From Companilactobacillus metriopterae (GTDB lineage: Bacteria; Bacillota; Bacilli; Lactobacillales; Lactobacillaceae): a DNA stretch of 64,000 nt. Location: the NCBI RefSeq assembly GCF_004117915.1, contig NZ_RSTD01000001.1:558001-622000 (forward strand), given 5' to 3'. Within the stretch, counting starts at the first letter, position 1; each line of letters opens with the position of its first letter. This document shows, piece by piece, positions 1-9,900 of the stretch. The position numbers were made by a program, and so were the translations under genes. Under the pieces are notes generated by a model, which was given only the letters and a program-made list of their open reading frames with translations, made no database searches and was not told the origin of the DNA.

Positions 1-108
1 AAGAGTCGAAGTAGATGAATGTGTTATAGAAACTAAATCTTTAATTTTAACAATTCCATGTTTTTTTAATTGATCTAAAATAATTTGATATCTCTCTTCG
101 GTAAGCAC
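1..108 (-). CDS. fruR: DeoR-family regulator, FruR type (5' part only)
   Basis: Only the first 36 codons are in the window; the gene runs off the left edge on the minus strand. A GTG start follows a strong AGGAGGTG site with 7 bases between; the ATG six bases upstream is followed at once by TAA and cannot be the start. The visible protein begins MLTEERYQIILDQL and continues into a helix-turn-helix reading THSSTSTL, as in DeoR-family repressors, most like FruR, which controls fructose uptake (fruR-fruK-fruA). The effector domain is not visible, so the sugar specificity is an inference. Phased TCAAA repeats lie just upstream and support a FruR assignment. Confidence 0.75.
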   Translation of the reverse strand, partial: MLTEERYQIILDQLKKHGIVKIKDLVSITHSSTSTL

Positions 109-148
109 TTACATTCACCTCCTGACTTATATAATAATCTATATTCGA

Positions 149-194
149 TCAAAATCAACCACTTTTTGTCAAAAAAGTTCAAAACCGTTCAAAT
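149..194. promoter_or_regulatory. Candidate FruR operator: phased TCAAA repeats
   Basis: The plus strand carries TCAAA at 149, 169, 179 and 189, that is on a 10-base register with one missing copy. They lie in the 180-base divergent region between the FruR-type gene (start 108) and obgE (start 288). From memory, FruR of Lactococcus lactis binds repeated 10-bp sites ending in TCAAA. Autoregulation is inferred from position. Confidence 0.5.
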
Positions 195-287
195 TTTCTG
201 AAAAATAAAATTGCTAAATCATATAATTCAAGTGATTTTATGATAAACTTTAATAACGATTATAAATTGGGAAAGTGGGGATAATTT

Positions 288-1565
288 ATGTTTGTTGATA
301 ACGTAAAAATCACCGTAAAGTCTGGAAAAGGTGGCGATGGCGCTGTTTCTTTTAGACATGAAAAATATGTTCCATTAGGAGGTCCCGCTGGTGGTGATGG
401 AGGTCGTGGTGGCGACGTCATTTTGAAAGCTGACGAGGGCATGAATACCCTAATGGATTTTAGATATAAGAGAATTTTTAAAGCAAAACCTGGACAAAAC
501 GGTCAAATTAAGGGTATGTATGGAAGAAAAGCTGAACCGGTATATATAGCAGTTCCTGCTGGTACATCGGTTTTTGACGCCAACTCTAATAAACTAATCG
601 GGGATTTAGTCGAAGATGGTCAAGAGTTAGTAGTTGCTAAAGGTGGAGCAGGTGGACGAGGAAACATTCATTTTGCCAGTTCCAAAAATAGAGCTCCAGA
701 AATTGCTGAAAATGGTGAACCTGGTCAAGAATTAGAAATAAAATTGGAATTGCGCGTTATTGCTGATGTTGGTTTAGTTGGATTCCCATCTGTTGGTAAA
801 TCAACACTATTATCAGTAGCTACATCTGCCAGACCTAAAATTGCAGAATATCAATTTACAACTTTGGCACCTAATCTAGGTATGGTACAACTAGATAATG
901 GTCAAGATTTTGCTATTGCCGATTTGCCAGGACTTATCGAAGGCGCTTCAACTGGTATCGGATTAGGGATACAATTTTTACGACACGTAGAGCGTACAAG
1001 AGTATTACTACATCTTGTTGATATGGATCCTAATAATGGACGTGATCCTTATGAGGACTATATTTCTATTCGAAAAGAACTTGGAAATTATGATGAAAAA
1101 ATTCTTTCAAGGCCTGAAATAATTGTTCCATCAAAACTGGACATTGAAGGTTCTGACGAAAGATTAGCAGAGTTTAAAAAGAAATTAGATTCCAATGTAG
1201 ATATTTATCCCATTTCAAGTATTAGTCACAAAGGTGTAAAAGATCTAATGAACCACACAAGTGAAGTACTTTCTAAAACGGAACCTATTCATTTTGAAAC
1301 AGAAGTTCAAGATGAGACTAAAGAGTATAACTTTGAGTCTAATGAGAAGAAATTTGAAATTGTTAGAGAAGATGAACATAGCTTTATAATAACTGGTGAA
1401 GCAGTTGAAAGACTCTTTGCGAGAAGTAACTTGGATCATCAAGATGGAGTTATGCGATTTGCAAGACAACTTAAGGGTATGGGAATTGATGACGCACTTA
1501 TTGATGCAGGAGCAGAATCAGGTGATTCTGTAACTATTTCAGACTTTACATTTGAATTTATCTAG
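288..1565 (+). CDS. obgE: GTPase ObgE/CgtA
   Basis: Essential ribosome-associated GTPase acting in 50S assembly and stress signalling. The 425-residue protein has the glycine-rich Obg fold at residues 1-160 (runs such as GGDGGRGGD and KGGAGGRGN). The G domain follows, with the P loop GFPSVGKST at 165 and the G3 motif DLPG. A C-terminal OCT domain follows at about 345-425. The length is normal for the family. The ATG at 288 follows a purine-rich GAAAGTGGGG site. It opens a run of closely spaced plus-strand genes reaching LapA at 5589 and is likely their first gene. No clear sigma-A promoter could be fixed in front of it. Confidence 0.97.
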   Translation: MFVDNVKITVKSGKGGDGAVSFRHEKYVPLGGPAGGDGGRGGDVILKADEGMNTLMDFRYKRIFKAKPGQNGQIKGMYGRKAEPVYIAVPAGTSVFDANSNKLIGDLVEDGQELVVAKGGAGGRGNIHFASSKNRAPEIAENGEPGQELEIKLELRVIADVGLVGFPSVGKSTLLSVATSARPKIAEYQFTTLAPNLGMVQLDNGQDFAIADLPGLIEGASTGIGLGIQFLRHVERTRVLLHLVDMDPNNGRDPYEDYISIRKELGNYDEKILSRPEIIVPSKLDIEGSDERLAEFKKKLDSNVDIYPISSISHKGVKDLMNHTSEVLSKTEPIHFETEVQDETKEYNFESNEKKFEIVREDEHSFIITGEAVERLFARSNLDHQDGVMRFARQLKGMGIDDALIDAGAESGDSVTISDFTFEFI

Positions 1566-1578
1566 GGGCATAAAGGAT

Positions 1579-3492
1579 ATGGATAAGCAAAAAAGACGAT
1601 ATATTACTGGATTTGATGGATTAAGAACACTGGCAGTTATTGGTGTTATTATGTACCATCTAAATCCGAATTCTTTTTCTGGTGGATATTTAGGAGTATT
1701 AATTTTCTTCACTATATCAGGATATCTGATAACTGATCACTTTTTTAATAACCAGGAAAGTGGTAAGGGATTTGATTTAGGAAACTTCTACTGGAAGAGG
1801 ATTAAGCGAATATACCCGGGAATGATATTTGTTATTTTGGGGTCAGGAGCATACATTTTCTTCTTCTTGAAGGATCTACTATATAACCTAAACCAGATAT
1901 TTATTACAAATATTTTAAATGTCTATAATTGGTGGCAAATTTCAAATGGTCAATCTTATTTTGAAAGATTTGCTAACAATGAATCACCATTCACGCATTT
2001 GTGGACACTTTCAATTGAAGGACAATTTTATATATTTTGGCCACTAATTTTATTACTGCTTCTTAGATTAGGTTGGAATAAAGGTAAAATTTTTATCTTC
2101 ACGATTTCTCTAGCGTTGATATCTGCTGTTTGGATGGCAATACTGTTTAAACCAGGAGTAGACCCAAGTAGAATATATTATGGTACAGATACAAGAATGT
2201 TTGGTATTTTATTAGGTTGTGCATTAGCAATGATCTGGCCAGCTGAACGATTGAGGACCGGCATTGCAAAGGGTGATAGAAATAGATTAAATATACTAGG
2301 TCTTTTCTTATTTGCAGGTATGATCTACATGATTTTCTCTATTAAGGATAATGATCCTTTCCTATATAGAGGTGGAATGTTCTTATTCACATTAATAACT
2401 ACTATATTTGTCGGTGTTATAGCACATCCAGACTCTGTGTGGAATAGAGTATTAAGTAACAGGGTATTCAGTTATATTGGAAGTAGAAGTTACGGATTAT
2501 ACTTATATCAATTTCCAGTTATGATCTTTTTTGAAGCTAAATTCAAAAATATTGCAGATCATCCGATACTTTATCCCATCATTGAAGTAATAATTATCGT
2601 CCTAATATCTGAATTTTCATATAGATTTGTTGAACAACCTATAGCTAAAGCAAAATGGTCAGATTTAAAATCATTTTTCACAGTATCAAAGATGTATCAA
2701 AAAGTTATTGCAACAGTTATTGCTGCAATTTTAGTTATGGGATCAGTCAGTGTGGTTCAAGCAGTTAATGCTCCTAAACCGGCTGCTAACCATAATCAAT
2801 TAGCTAATAATATTAACAAGAATGAAAAGAAAGCTAGTTCTGATAAAAAAGAAGCTATAAAGAATTTTAAGAAAAACCCTAGTTCAACAAGCAAATTAAC
2901 AAGTGCAGAAATAGCTAAATACAAAAAAGCTGCCAAAGAAAAACCAGTAAATAAAGAATTTGAAAAATATGGTTTGACACAATTTGACCTACAAAGACTA
3001 CAAGATATTCAGTTAACTGGAGTTGGAGATTCAGTTATGGCAGATGGCTATGATAATTTTATGAAGTTATTCAATAGTAAAAATGCTTTAATCGATGCAG
3101 CTGTTAGTCGTCAATTAGAAGCATCAGTTAATATCTTAAATGGTTATAAGGATAAAGGAATATTAGCACCTAATATCCTAATTGGATTAGGTACTAATGG
3201 ACCAATTTCTTCCGATCAAGTTGATCAAATTATGCAAATCGCTGGTAAAAATCGTCAAGTATTCTGGATCAATGTCCATGTTCCTACAAGACCGTGGGAA
3301 AAAACGGTTAATAGTGTTTTAGCAACTTCAGACAAGAAATATAAGAATTTGACAGTTATTGACTGGTATGATTATTCTGAAGGACATCAAGATTGGTTCT
3401 ATGATGACAATGTTCATCCTAATCCTGATGGTTCTATGTACTACACATCTTTTGTTGCTAAGGAAATTTTAAAAGATTTAGATAAAAAGTAA
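1579..3492 (+). CDS. OatA-type membrane O-acetyltransferase with SGNH domain
   Basis: Likely peptidoglycan O-acetyltransferase (OatA family), which can raise lysozyme resistance. The N-terminal half is a multi-pass acyltransferase-3 domain, beginning near GFDGLRTLAVIGV and holding about ten membrane segments. A further segment near residue 380 leads to a Lys/Ser-rich linker. An extracellular SGNH esterase-like domain follows, with GDS near 483, GTN in block III, and the DxxH dyad in DDNVHPNPDG near 610. I chose ATG 1579: AGGGGC lies 9 bases upstream and obgE stops at 1565. A TTG at 1552 would overlap obgE with no site of its own. Placement between obgE and rnz suggests cotranscription. The acceptor could be a polymer other than peptidoglycan. 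Confidence 0.85.
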   Translation: MDKQKRRYITGFDGLRTLAVIGVIMYHLNPNSFSGGYLGVLIFFTISGYLITDHFFNNQESGKGFDLGNFYWKRIKRIYPGMIFVILGSGAYIFFFLKDLLYNLNQIFITNILNVYNWWQISNGQSYFERFANNESPFTHLWTLSIEGQFYIFWPLILLLLLRLGWNKGKIFIFTISLALISAVWMAILFKPGVDPSRIYYGTDTRMFGILLGCALAMIWPAERLRTGIAKGDRNRLNILGLFLFAGMIYMIFSIKDNDPFLYRGGMFLFTLITTIFVGVIAHPDSVWNRVLSNRVFSYIGSRSYGLYLYQFPVMIFFEAKFKNIADHPILYPIIEVIIIVLISEFSYRFVEQPIAKAKWSDLKSFFTVSKMYQKVIATVIAAILVMGSVSVVQAVNAPKPAANHNQLANNINKNEKKASSDKKEAIKNFKKNPSSTSKLTSAEIAKYKKAAKEKPVNKEFEKYGLTQFDLQRLQDIQLTGVGDSVMADGYDNFMKLFNSKNALIDAAVSRQLEASVNILNGYKDKGILAPNILIGLGTNGPISSDQVDQIMQIAGKNRQVFWINVHVPTRPWEKTVNSVLATSDKKYKNLTVIDWYDYSEGHQDWFYDDNVHPNPDGSMYYTSFVAKEILKDLDKK

Positions 3493-3504
3493 GGTTGATA
3501 ATAT

Positions 3505-4431
3505 ATGGAACTAGAGTTTTTAGGGACAGGTGCAGGAGTGCCTTCCAAATCAAGAAATGTATCAAGTATTGCTTTAAAAATGCTTGATGAACGGAATGAA
3601 GTTTGGTTATTTGATGTAGGAGAAGCAACACAACATCAAATTTTAAAAACGAATATTCGTCCAAGGAAAATAACAAAAATATTTATTTCTCATTTACATG
3701 GAGACCATATTTTTGGATTACCAGGGTTATTATCTACAAGAGCAAATCAGGGCGGAGAGTCTACTGTAGAAATATATGGGCCTAAAGGTATCGAGGATTT
3801 TGTAGAAACATCATTGAGAGTTACAGGGAGTAAATTAAATTATTCTATTGAATATATTGAGCTCAATGAAACTACAAAAATTTTTGAAGACAAAACCTAT
3901 GAAGTTTACGCTGGTAAATTAAATCATCGAATAGAATGCTTTGGTTTTAGGGTAGTTGAAAAACCTCGAGTAGGTGAGCTATTAGTAGATGAATTAAAGC
4001 AATATAATATTCCAAATGGACCTATATTCGGTCAACTTAAGGCAGGAAAAACTATTACTCTAGATGACGGGACTGTCATTGATGGTAATGATTTTATTGG
4101 CCCAGAGAAGCCTGCCACAATTGTTACTTTTATTCTTGATACTAAGTACACTCGTGAGATAGATGTGCTTGCTAAGGATGCCGATGTGTTAGTGCATGAA
4201 TCTACTTTCTCTAGTACTGAAAAGAGAATGGCAGTAAACTATTTCCATTCCACATCTACACAAGCTGCTGAAGTAGCTAGATCAAATAATGTAAAAGGTT
4301 TATTATTAACACATATTTCATCTAGATTTATTGGTAAAAGTGCCAAGCAACTTGAAAATGAAGCAAAGTCAATTTTCCCTAATACACATTTAGTAAGGGA
4401 TTTTGATATATATACAATTCCGTTTAATTGA
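3505..4431 (+). CDS. rnz: Ribonuclease Z
   Basis: tRNA 3'-end endonuclease of the metallo-beta-lactamase fold. The 308-residue length is typical of bacterial RNase Z. The zinc motif SHLHGDH lies at residues 62-68. The C-terminal half has the exosite-type stretch and later metal ligands, with VLDTKYT-like and LLLTHISSRF segments. The start ATG follows AAGGTTG, 12 bases after the upstream stop. It works upstream of the CCA-adding enzyme found at 23.1 kb. Confidence 0.96.
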   Translation: MELEFLGTGAGVPSKSRNVSSIALKMLDERNEVWLFDVGEATQHQILKTNIRPRKITKIFISHLHGDHIFGLPGLLSTRANQGGESTVEIYGPKGIEDFVETSLRVTGSKLNYSIEYIELNETTKIFEDKTYEVYAGKLNHRIECFGFRVVEKPRVGELLVDELKQYNIPNGPIFGQLKAGKTITLDDGTVIDGNDFIGPEKPATIVTFILDTKYTREIDVLAKDADVLVHESTFSSTEKRMAVNYFHSTSTQAAEVARSNNVKGLLLTHISSRFIGKSAKQLENEAKSIFPNTHLVRDFDIYTIPFN

Positions 4432-4440
4432 GGTTAAAAT

Positions 4441-5238
4441 ATGAAAAATTTATCTGGACAGACTGTCTTAATTACAGGAGCATCATCAGGAATTGGACAA
4501 CAAATTGCTATTAATGCCGCAATTGCTGGAGCTAATTTAATTTTAGTAGCAAGAAATGAAGACAGATTAATTGAAGTGAAAAATGAATGTAGCCGATTAG
4601 GGCATGAAAATTCTTTTAATCAACATTATATTGTCGACGTTAGTGACTACTCTTCAATTGATAAATTAGTTGACGATTTGGAATCAAATAATGAAACAAT
4701 AGATATTTTAGTAAACGCAGCTGGATTTGGTGATTTTTCACTGTTTGTTGACAATGACATGGCTATAATTGAGTCTATGTTCAAAGTGAATGTTTTCGGT
4801 TTGATGTATTTAACAAGATCTATTGCTAGTTCAATGATTAACAACCATAAAGGTCACATTATTAACTTGGGATCTATGGCAGGTAAGATACCTACACCTA
4901 AGAGTGCTGCATATTCAGCCACTAAAGCAGCAGTTATAGCATTTTCAGATTCTTTAAGAATGGAATTAAAACCTCTTGGTGTTAAGGTGACTACAGTTAA
5001 TCCAGGACCTGTTGATACTAATTTCTTTGAAATTGCAGATCATGATGGAAGTTATCAAAAGAGCGTTCAATTATTGATGTTAAAACCAGATAAACTTGCA
5101 AAAGATATAGTAAAAAGTTTTAATGGAAATAAGCGTGAGATCAATAGACCACGTTTTATGAATGTAGTGTCTATTTTATATAAGACTTCTCCTAAGTTGG
5201 GAGATATTCTAACATCTTCATTAGGAAATAAAAAATAG
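4441..5238 (+). CDS. Short-chain dehydrogenase/reductase
   Basis: NAD(P)-dependent oxidoreductase of the classical SDR family (265 residues). The Rossmann cofactor motif TGASSGIG is at residues 12-19, the NAAG motif appears as VNAAGFG, and the catalytic YSATK lies near residue 158 with the preceding Ser in NLGSMAG. The substrate cannot be told from sequence; the type resembles the broad DltE/YqjQ group. It lies 9 bases after rnz, a pairing common in lactobacilli, with a GAGG site before the ATG. Confidence 0.9.
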   Translation: MKNLSGQTVLITGASSGIGQQIAINAAIAGANLILVARNEDRLIEVKNECSRLGHENSFNQHYIVDVSDYSSIDKLVDDLESNNETIDILVNAAGFGDFSLFVDNDMAIIESMFKVNVFGLMYLTRSIASSMINNHKGHIINLGSMAGKIPTPKSAAYSATKAAVIAFSDSLRMELKPLGVKVTTVNPGPVDTNFFEIADHDGSYQKSVQLLMLKPDKLAKDIVKSFNGNKREINRPRFMNVVSILYKTSPKLGDILTSSLGNKK

Positions 5239-5250
5239 GGGTTTCTAACA

Positions 5251-5589
5251 ATGAAAGAAAAAAATAATAATCAAGTGAAATTTATTATTGGTTTAATTAT
5301 CACATTGATAGTTGTAATCTTCGCAGTTTTGAATGTTGAACCAGTTACAATTAGTTTTGGCTTTACACATATCAAATTACCATTGATTGTTTTGATTATT
5401 GTTACTTTGTTATTGGGATCAGTTATTACTGTTCTACTAGCAAGTATGGGTAAGTCATCACGAAAAGATGTTACTTTTAACAAAGGTGCAAAAAAGCAAC
5501 TTTCTGAAGTTAAAATGGCAGATGACAATCAAATAGCAAATGCACTTAAGAATAATCAAAGTAATGCTAATAATAAAGAAACAAAATAA
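5251..5589 (+). CDS. LapA-domain small membrane protein (DUF1049)
   Basis: A 112-residue protein with two hydrophobic segments (about residues 10-30 and 43-65), separated by the short loop PVTISFGFTHIKLP that typifies the LapA/DUF1049 family. A charged, Asn/Lys-rich cytoplasmic tail follows. Its role in Gram-positive bacteria is unknown. It is the last gene of the obgE run; no hairpin terminator is visible behind it, and the next feature is the rpmF promoter. Confidence 0.8.
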   Translation: MKEKNNNQVKFIIGLIITLIVVIFAVLNVEPVTISFGFTHIKLPLIVLIIVTLLLGSVITVLLASMGKSSRKDVTFNKGAKKQLSEVKMADDNQIANALKNNQSNANNKETK

Positions 5590-5598
5590 CAAATATGC

Positions 5599-5627
5599 TT
5601 GATATTATTGGTTCGCGATAGTATCAT
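5599..5627 (+). promoter_or_regulatory. Promoter for rpmF
   Basis: TTGATA (5599-5604) and TATCAT (5622-5627) are separated by 17 bases, about 65 bases before the rpmF start. This is a good sigma-A match lying between lapA and rpmF. Confidence 0.5.
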
Positions 5628-5693
5628 ATATACGTTATAGTTTTTTAATTAATAAGAATTATTAAATAATATATTTTAAAGGAGTTTTTACTT

Positions 5694-5876
5694 ATGGCAG
5701 TTCCAGCAAGAAAAACATCAAAACAAAAAAAGCGTCAAAGACGTGGACACATCAAACTTACTGCTCCTAACATGCAATTCGATGTTACAACTGGTGAATA
5801 CCGTTTAAGTCACCATGTTTCACCATCAGGTATGTACAAGGGTGAACAAGTTATCGAAGACAAAAAAGAAGCATAA
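5694..5876 (+). CDS. rpmF: Ribosomal protein bL32, zinc-free form
   Basis: 60-residue bL32 of the large ribosomal subunit, beginning [17 protein letters not shown] as the family does. It contains no cysteine at all, so this is the C-minus form lacking the zinc ribbon; zinc-independent forms of L32 and other r-proteins are known in Firmicutes. A GGAG site precedes the ATG and a terminator follows directly, so it is probably monocistronic. Confidence 0.96.
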   Translation: MAVPARKTSKQKKRQRRGHIKLTAPNMQFDVTTGEYRLSHHVSPSGMYKGEQVIEDKKEA

Positions 5877-5879
5877 TTA

Positions 5880-5908
5880 AAGTCAAGAATGTTCTTGGCT
5901 TTTTTTTT
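5880..5908 (+). terminator. Intrinsic terminator of rpmF
   Basis: An inverted repeat AAGTCAAGAA / TTCTTGGCTT with one G-U pair is followed by eight T residues. Confidence 0.85.
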
Positions 5909-5933
5909 ATAAAATTAATGAGGAAATCTATTC

Positions 5934-6659
5934 ATGAAGAATAAAATCAAGTATCTATTGTTTATTCCATTTTTATTTCTTTTTTTAGCCGGTTGTAGTA
6001 GTAAAAATATTACAACTACAAAAAATGAGTATTCTGCTGACGGTCTTGTTGCTGTTGTTAAAGGAAATGCGAAAGGATATTCCAAAGTTAGTTATACTCA
6101 AAATGGTAAAACAAAGTCTACTAAGGTTACATCTAATAAATTTGTTTTTTCTGTTCCCGTATCAAGTAATGACCAAACGGTAAAAATAACTGCAAAAGAT
6201 GGAAGTAATACTAGTTCTACTTCAGTAACTGTAAAAAAGGCTAAACCGATGACAGATTACACTACCTATGCACAAAGTTATAACTATATGTTACTTCAAA
6301 GTGGTAGTGAGAATTCACAACTTCCATTGATTTTTTCAGATGGTATACATAAGGTTAATTACAATGACGGATTAACCTATAGATTTAATGTTCAAAATGG
6401 TTCACTAATGGGTATTTCTATTAAAGTACCTATGAAAACATTGAAGAGTAAAGATGGAGCAAAGAATTTTGCACAAGAACTAGCTATCTCATCTCAACTG
6501 GTTGGTTCCGATGGACAGAAGGTTCTTAAAAAATTAAGTAAAGAATTTAAAGATGTTCAAGATGGAAATACAACTACCATCGATGCTGTGAAATCAAAAG
6601 GCATCATTTATAATGTTAACTATTCTACAAGTGGAATATATATCTATATTACAAAATAA
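5934..6659 (+). CDS. Putative lipoprotein, function unknown
   Basis: A 241-residue exported protein. The N-terminus has lysines, a long hydrophobic stretch and the lipobox LAGC, so Cys21 is the expected lipidated residue. Residues of about 30-105 form a Ser/Thr-rich beta-type stretch resembling a bacterial Ig-like domain (VKGNAKGYSKVSYTQNGK). The remaining part has no motif I recognise. It lies between two terminators, so it is probably transcribed alone or by readthrough from rpmF. Confidence 0.75.
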   Translation: MKNKIKYLLFIPFLFLFLAGCSSKNITTTKNEYSADGLVAVVKGNAKGYSKVSYTQNGKTKSTKVTSNKFVFSVPVSSNDQTVKITAKDGSNTSSTSVTVKKAKPMTDYTTYAQSYNYMLLQSGSENSQLPLIFSDGIHKVNYNDGLTYRFNVQNGSLMGISIKVPMKTLKSKDGAKNFAQELAISSQLVGSDGQKVLKKLSKEFKDVQDGNTTTIDAVKSKGIIYNVNYSTSGIYIYITK

Positions 6660-6688
6660 AAAGAGACTACCTAAAGTAGTCTCTTTTT
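6659..6688. terminator. Bidirectional terminator
   Basis: AAAGAGACTAC / GTAGTCTCTTT with a five-base loop, A-rich on the left and T-rich on the right, lies between convergent genes. It can serve the lipoprotein gene and the small minus-strand gene. Confidence 0.85.
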
Positions 6689-6875
6689 ATTTTGTACTTT
6701 TCTTATCTTTTAATAACAATGGAACAAAAGTGAAGATAACGGCAAAAATTAAACTAACATAAATTGTTTGATTAAAGTTGTATGTTTGTTGATTAAGTGC
6801 ACCACCGATAAATCCAGCAATTTGTCCTAATATTATAGCCCAAAAGAATACGGCAACATATCTCATATTTTCCAT
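6687..6875 (-). CDS. Small membrane protein, DUF2929 (YjzD-like)
   Basis: 62 residues with two membrane segments: residues 5-25 (AVFFWAIILGQIAGFIGGAL) and 36-55. It ends in a short KDKKSTK tail. The layout RYVAVFFWAIILGQ matches the DUF2929/YjzD family of unknown function. It is transcribed divergently from dnaE. Confidence 0.65.
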   Translation of the reverse strand: MENMRYVAVFFWAIILGQIAGFIGGALNQQTYNFNQTIYVSLIFAVIFTFVPLLLKDKKSTK

Positions 6876-6927
6876 CTCACTTTCTTGGTTAGTTTATCAT
6901 AAAATAGAAATTTACCCAATAAAGTTT

Positions 6928-6936
6928 TGCTATAAT
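6928..6936 (+). promoter_or_regulatory. Extended -10 promoter of dnaE
   Basis: TG-C-TATAAT, a perfect -10 with the TGn extension, lies about 40 bases before the dnaE start. No good -35 box is seen, which is usual for extended -10 promoters. Confidence 0.55.
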
Positions 6937-6974
6937 AATTTATATAAGTAAATACATTTAGGAGGGAATCAAAT

Positions 6975-9900
6975 ATGAAGACACAACTTCAAGTTATTAG
7001 CAGTTATAGCTTGTTACACAGCCCTCTTAAAATTAATGAATTAGTTGCATCAGCTAAGGAATATGGATATACATCATTAGCTTTAACAGATATCAATAAT
7101 CTTTACGGATCCATTGACTTTTATAATGCTTCAAAAAAAGCAGGTATCAAACCAATCATTGGTGTAACTATAGAAATAAAAGGGCTAATTAATGATTCTG
7201 AAAATTACCCCTTTGTAATTTTGGCAAAAAATAATATTGGATATCAAAATTTGTTGAAAGTCACAAGTATTGTCAATTCAGGTAAAGATGATTATTCAAT
7301 AGATGATATTCAAAACTTTTTATCAGATTTATTTGTTATTTCTACAGTAGAAAAAAATGAACTGTTGGATATCGATGAGGTTAATTTATATTTAAACAAA
7401 ATTCAAAACTATCTTGATGAAAAATCATTTTTTATAGGTGTAACCAGCAATCCAGATGAACTTGATAGTTCTAGCAGATTAAGTAAGGTATCTCAGCAAA
7501 CTAGAATTCCTACAGTAGCTTTAGGTGATGTTAGATATTTAAACAAAGAAGACTATCCAGCTTACAAGACATTACAGCTTTTACAGAGTGGAGAAAAAAG
7601 CAATTCAGTATCTGATTTACAATCTGCAATTGGTGAAAATTATTTAAAAACACCTAAAGAAATAGCTGACGAATTCAAAAAATACGATTTTGGATCAGCA
7701 CTCATTAACGCTGATCTTATAGCAGGTCAGTGCAATGTTGAAATTGAATTTAAACAACCACAGCTACCTAAATATAAAACTCCTGACAATGTTTCATCTA
7801 CAGAATTTTTGTCTGTACTTGCGCATAGAGGACTTGAAAAGAGATGCAATTCCAATGTTACAAAGGAATATGCTGAAAGACTGAATTATGAATTAGAAGT
7901 AATTGATAAAATGGGATTTGCTGATTACTTTTTAATTATTTGGGACGTTATTAAATATTCTCATAGTGTGAATATTAAGACAGGTCCAGGTCGTGGGTCA
8001 GCCGCTGGTTCGTTAGTATCCTACTCATTAGGAATAACACAAGTAGATCCAATTAAATATGATTTACTATTTGAAAGATTTTTAAATCCTCAAAGAGTTA
8101 ATATGCCTGATATTGATTTGGATATTCCTGATAATAGACGTGACGAATTGGTGCGTTATATGCATGATAAATATGGAACTGACCATATGGCCCAAATAAT
8201 TACATACGGAACTATGGCAGCCAAAATGTCACTGAGAGATGTATCAAGAACTTTCAATCAAACTACACATCAACAAAGTAGATGGTCATCGGCTATACCA
8301 CGTATACCGCAAGTTATAAATGTTAGCCTATCCGAAGCACTTGAAAAATCTTCAGATTTAAGAGATTTAATCGATGAGACACCAGAAAATAAATTAATTT
8401 TTAAGATTGCACATAGGTTAGAAGGTATTCCCAGACATTATTCTAAGCACGCAGCCGGTATAGTTCTTAGTCAAGATCCACTTGAAGAAACTGTCTCTGT
8501 TCAACTTGAAGAAGATGGAATTAATTTAACTCAGCAGAGCAAGAATAATGTTGAAAAATTGGGATTGCTTAAAATGGATTTTCTTGGATTAAGGAATTTA
8601 TCCATTCTAGATAGTGCAACAAGTATTATTAGACAAGAATTTGATTCAGAATTCCGTGTTGAAGATGTTGATCTAAACGATCCTTCAACATTAGAACTTT
8701 TTCAAAGAGGTGATACAAGTGGAGTATTCCAATTTGAAAGTGATGGAATTAGAGCAGTACTTAGACGATTAAAGCCGACATCATTTGATGATATTGTTGC
8801 CACAAATGCCTTATACCGTCCGGGTCCAATGGATAATATACAATCTTTTATCGATAGAAAACACGGAAAAGAACAGATAGTTTATCCCGATTCTAAATTA
8901 GAGAACATTTTAAAAAGTACATATGGAATAATCGTTTATCAAGAGCAAGTAATGCAAGTTTCTTCTGAAATGGCAGGATATTCATTAGCAGATGCTGACT
9001 TGTTACGTCGAGCAATCAGTAAGAAAAATGAAAAATTGATGAATGAGAATAGGATTAAATTTGTTAATGGTGCTATAGAGAAGGGAAGTTCTCGAGAAAA
9101 TGCAGAGAAGGTATTTGATTATATTCAAACATTTGGTAATTATGGATTCAATAAATCCCATTCTGTAGCTTATTCTATGTTGGCTTTTTGGTTAGCATAT
9201 ATGAAAGTTCACTTCCCAGCAGCATTTTATACTTGCTTACTAAATAGTGTTAAAAATGATTCTGTAAAAATCCCAGCCTTTGTTAGTGAGGCTAAAAAAA
9301 GGAAAGTTATAGTCAATAAACCTGATATTAATAAAAGTGAAGCAGAATTTTCTATTATAGATGGAAATATTTATTTTGGATTGCTTGATATAAAGGGTGT
9401 TAGAAAAGATTTGGCAAATAACATTATAGAAAATAGAGCAGAGGAACCTTATCAAAACATTTCTCAACTGTTAAAACGAATAGAACCTAGATATTTAAAG
9501 AATGAATATATTGAACCACTGGTATTTTCTGGTGCATTGGATAATTTTAATCCCAATAGACGTGAATTATTACTAGATATTAGGGATCAGATTGAAAGTA
9601 TAGGATTAGCTGGAACCAACTTGTTTTTAAACGATTTATTAGACCCTAAACAAAATCAAGTAGATGACTTTACTTTGGTTGAAAGATTGAATCAAGAAAA
9701 GGAATATTTAGGAACTTTTGTTAGTGGTCATCCAGTAGCAAAATACCGAGAAAATATTGCAGAGAATTTCACGTTGATTAATGAGTTAGAAGCTAATCTT
9801 AATAATAATGTCACTGTCTTTGGTCAAGTATCTTCGCAAAGAGTTATTAGAACCAAAAAAGGTCAACAGATGGAATTTTTAACTTTGACAGATGAAACAG

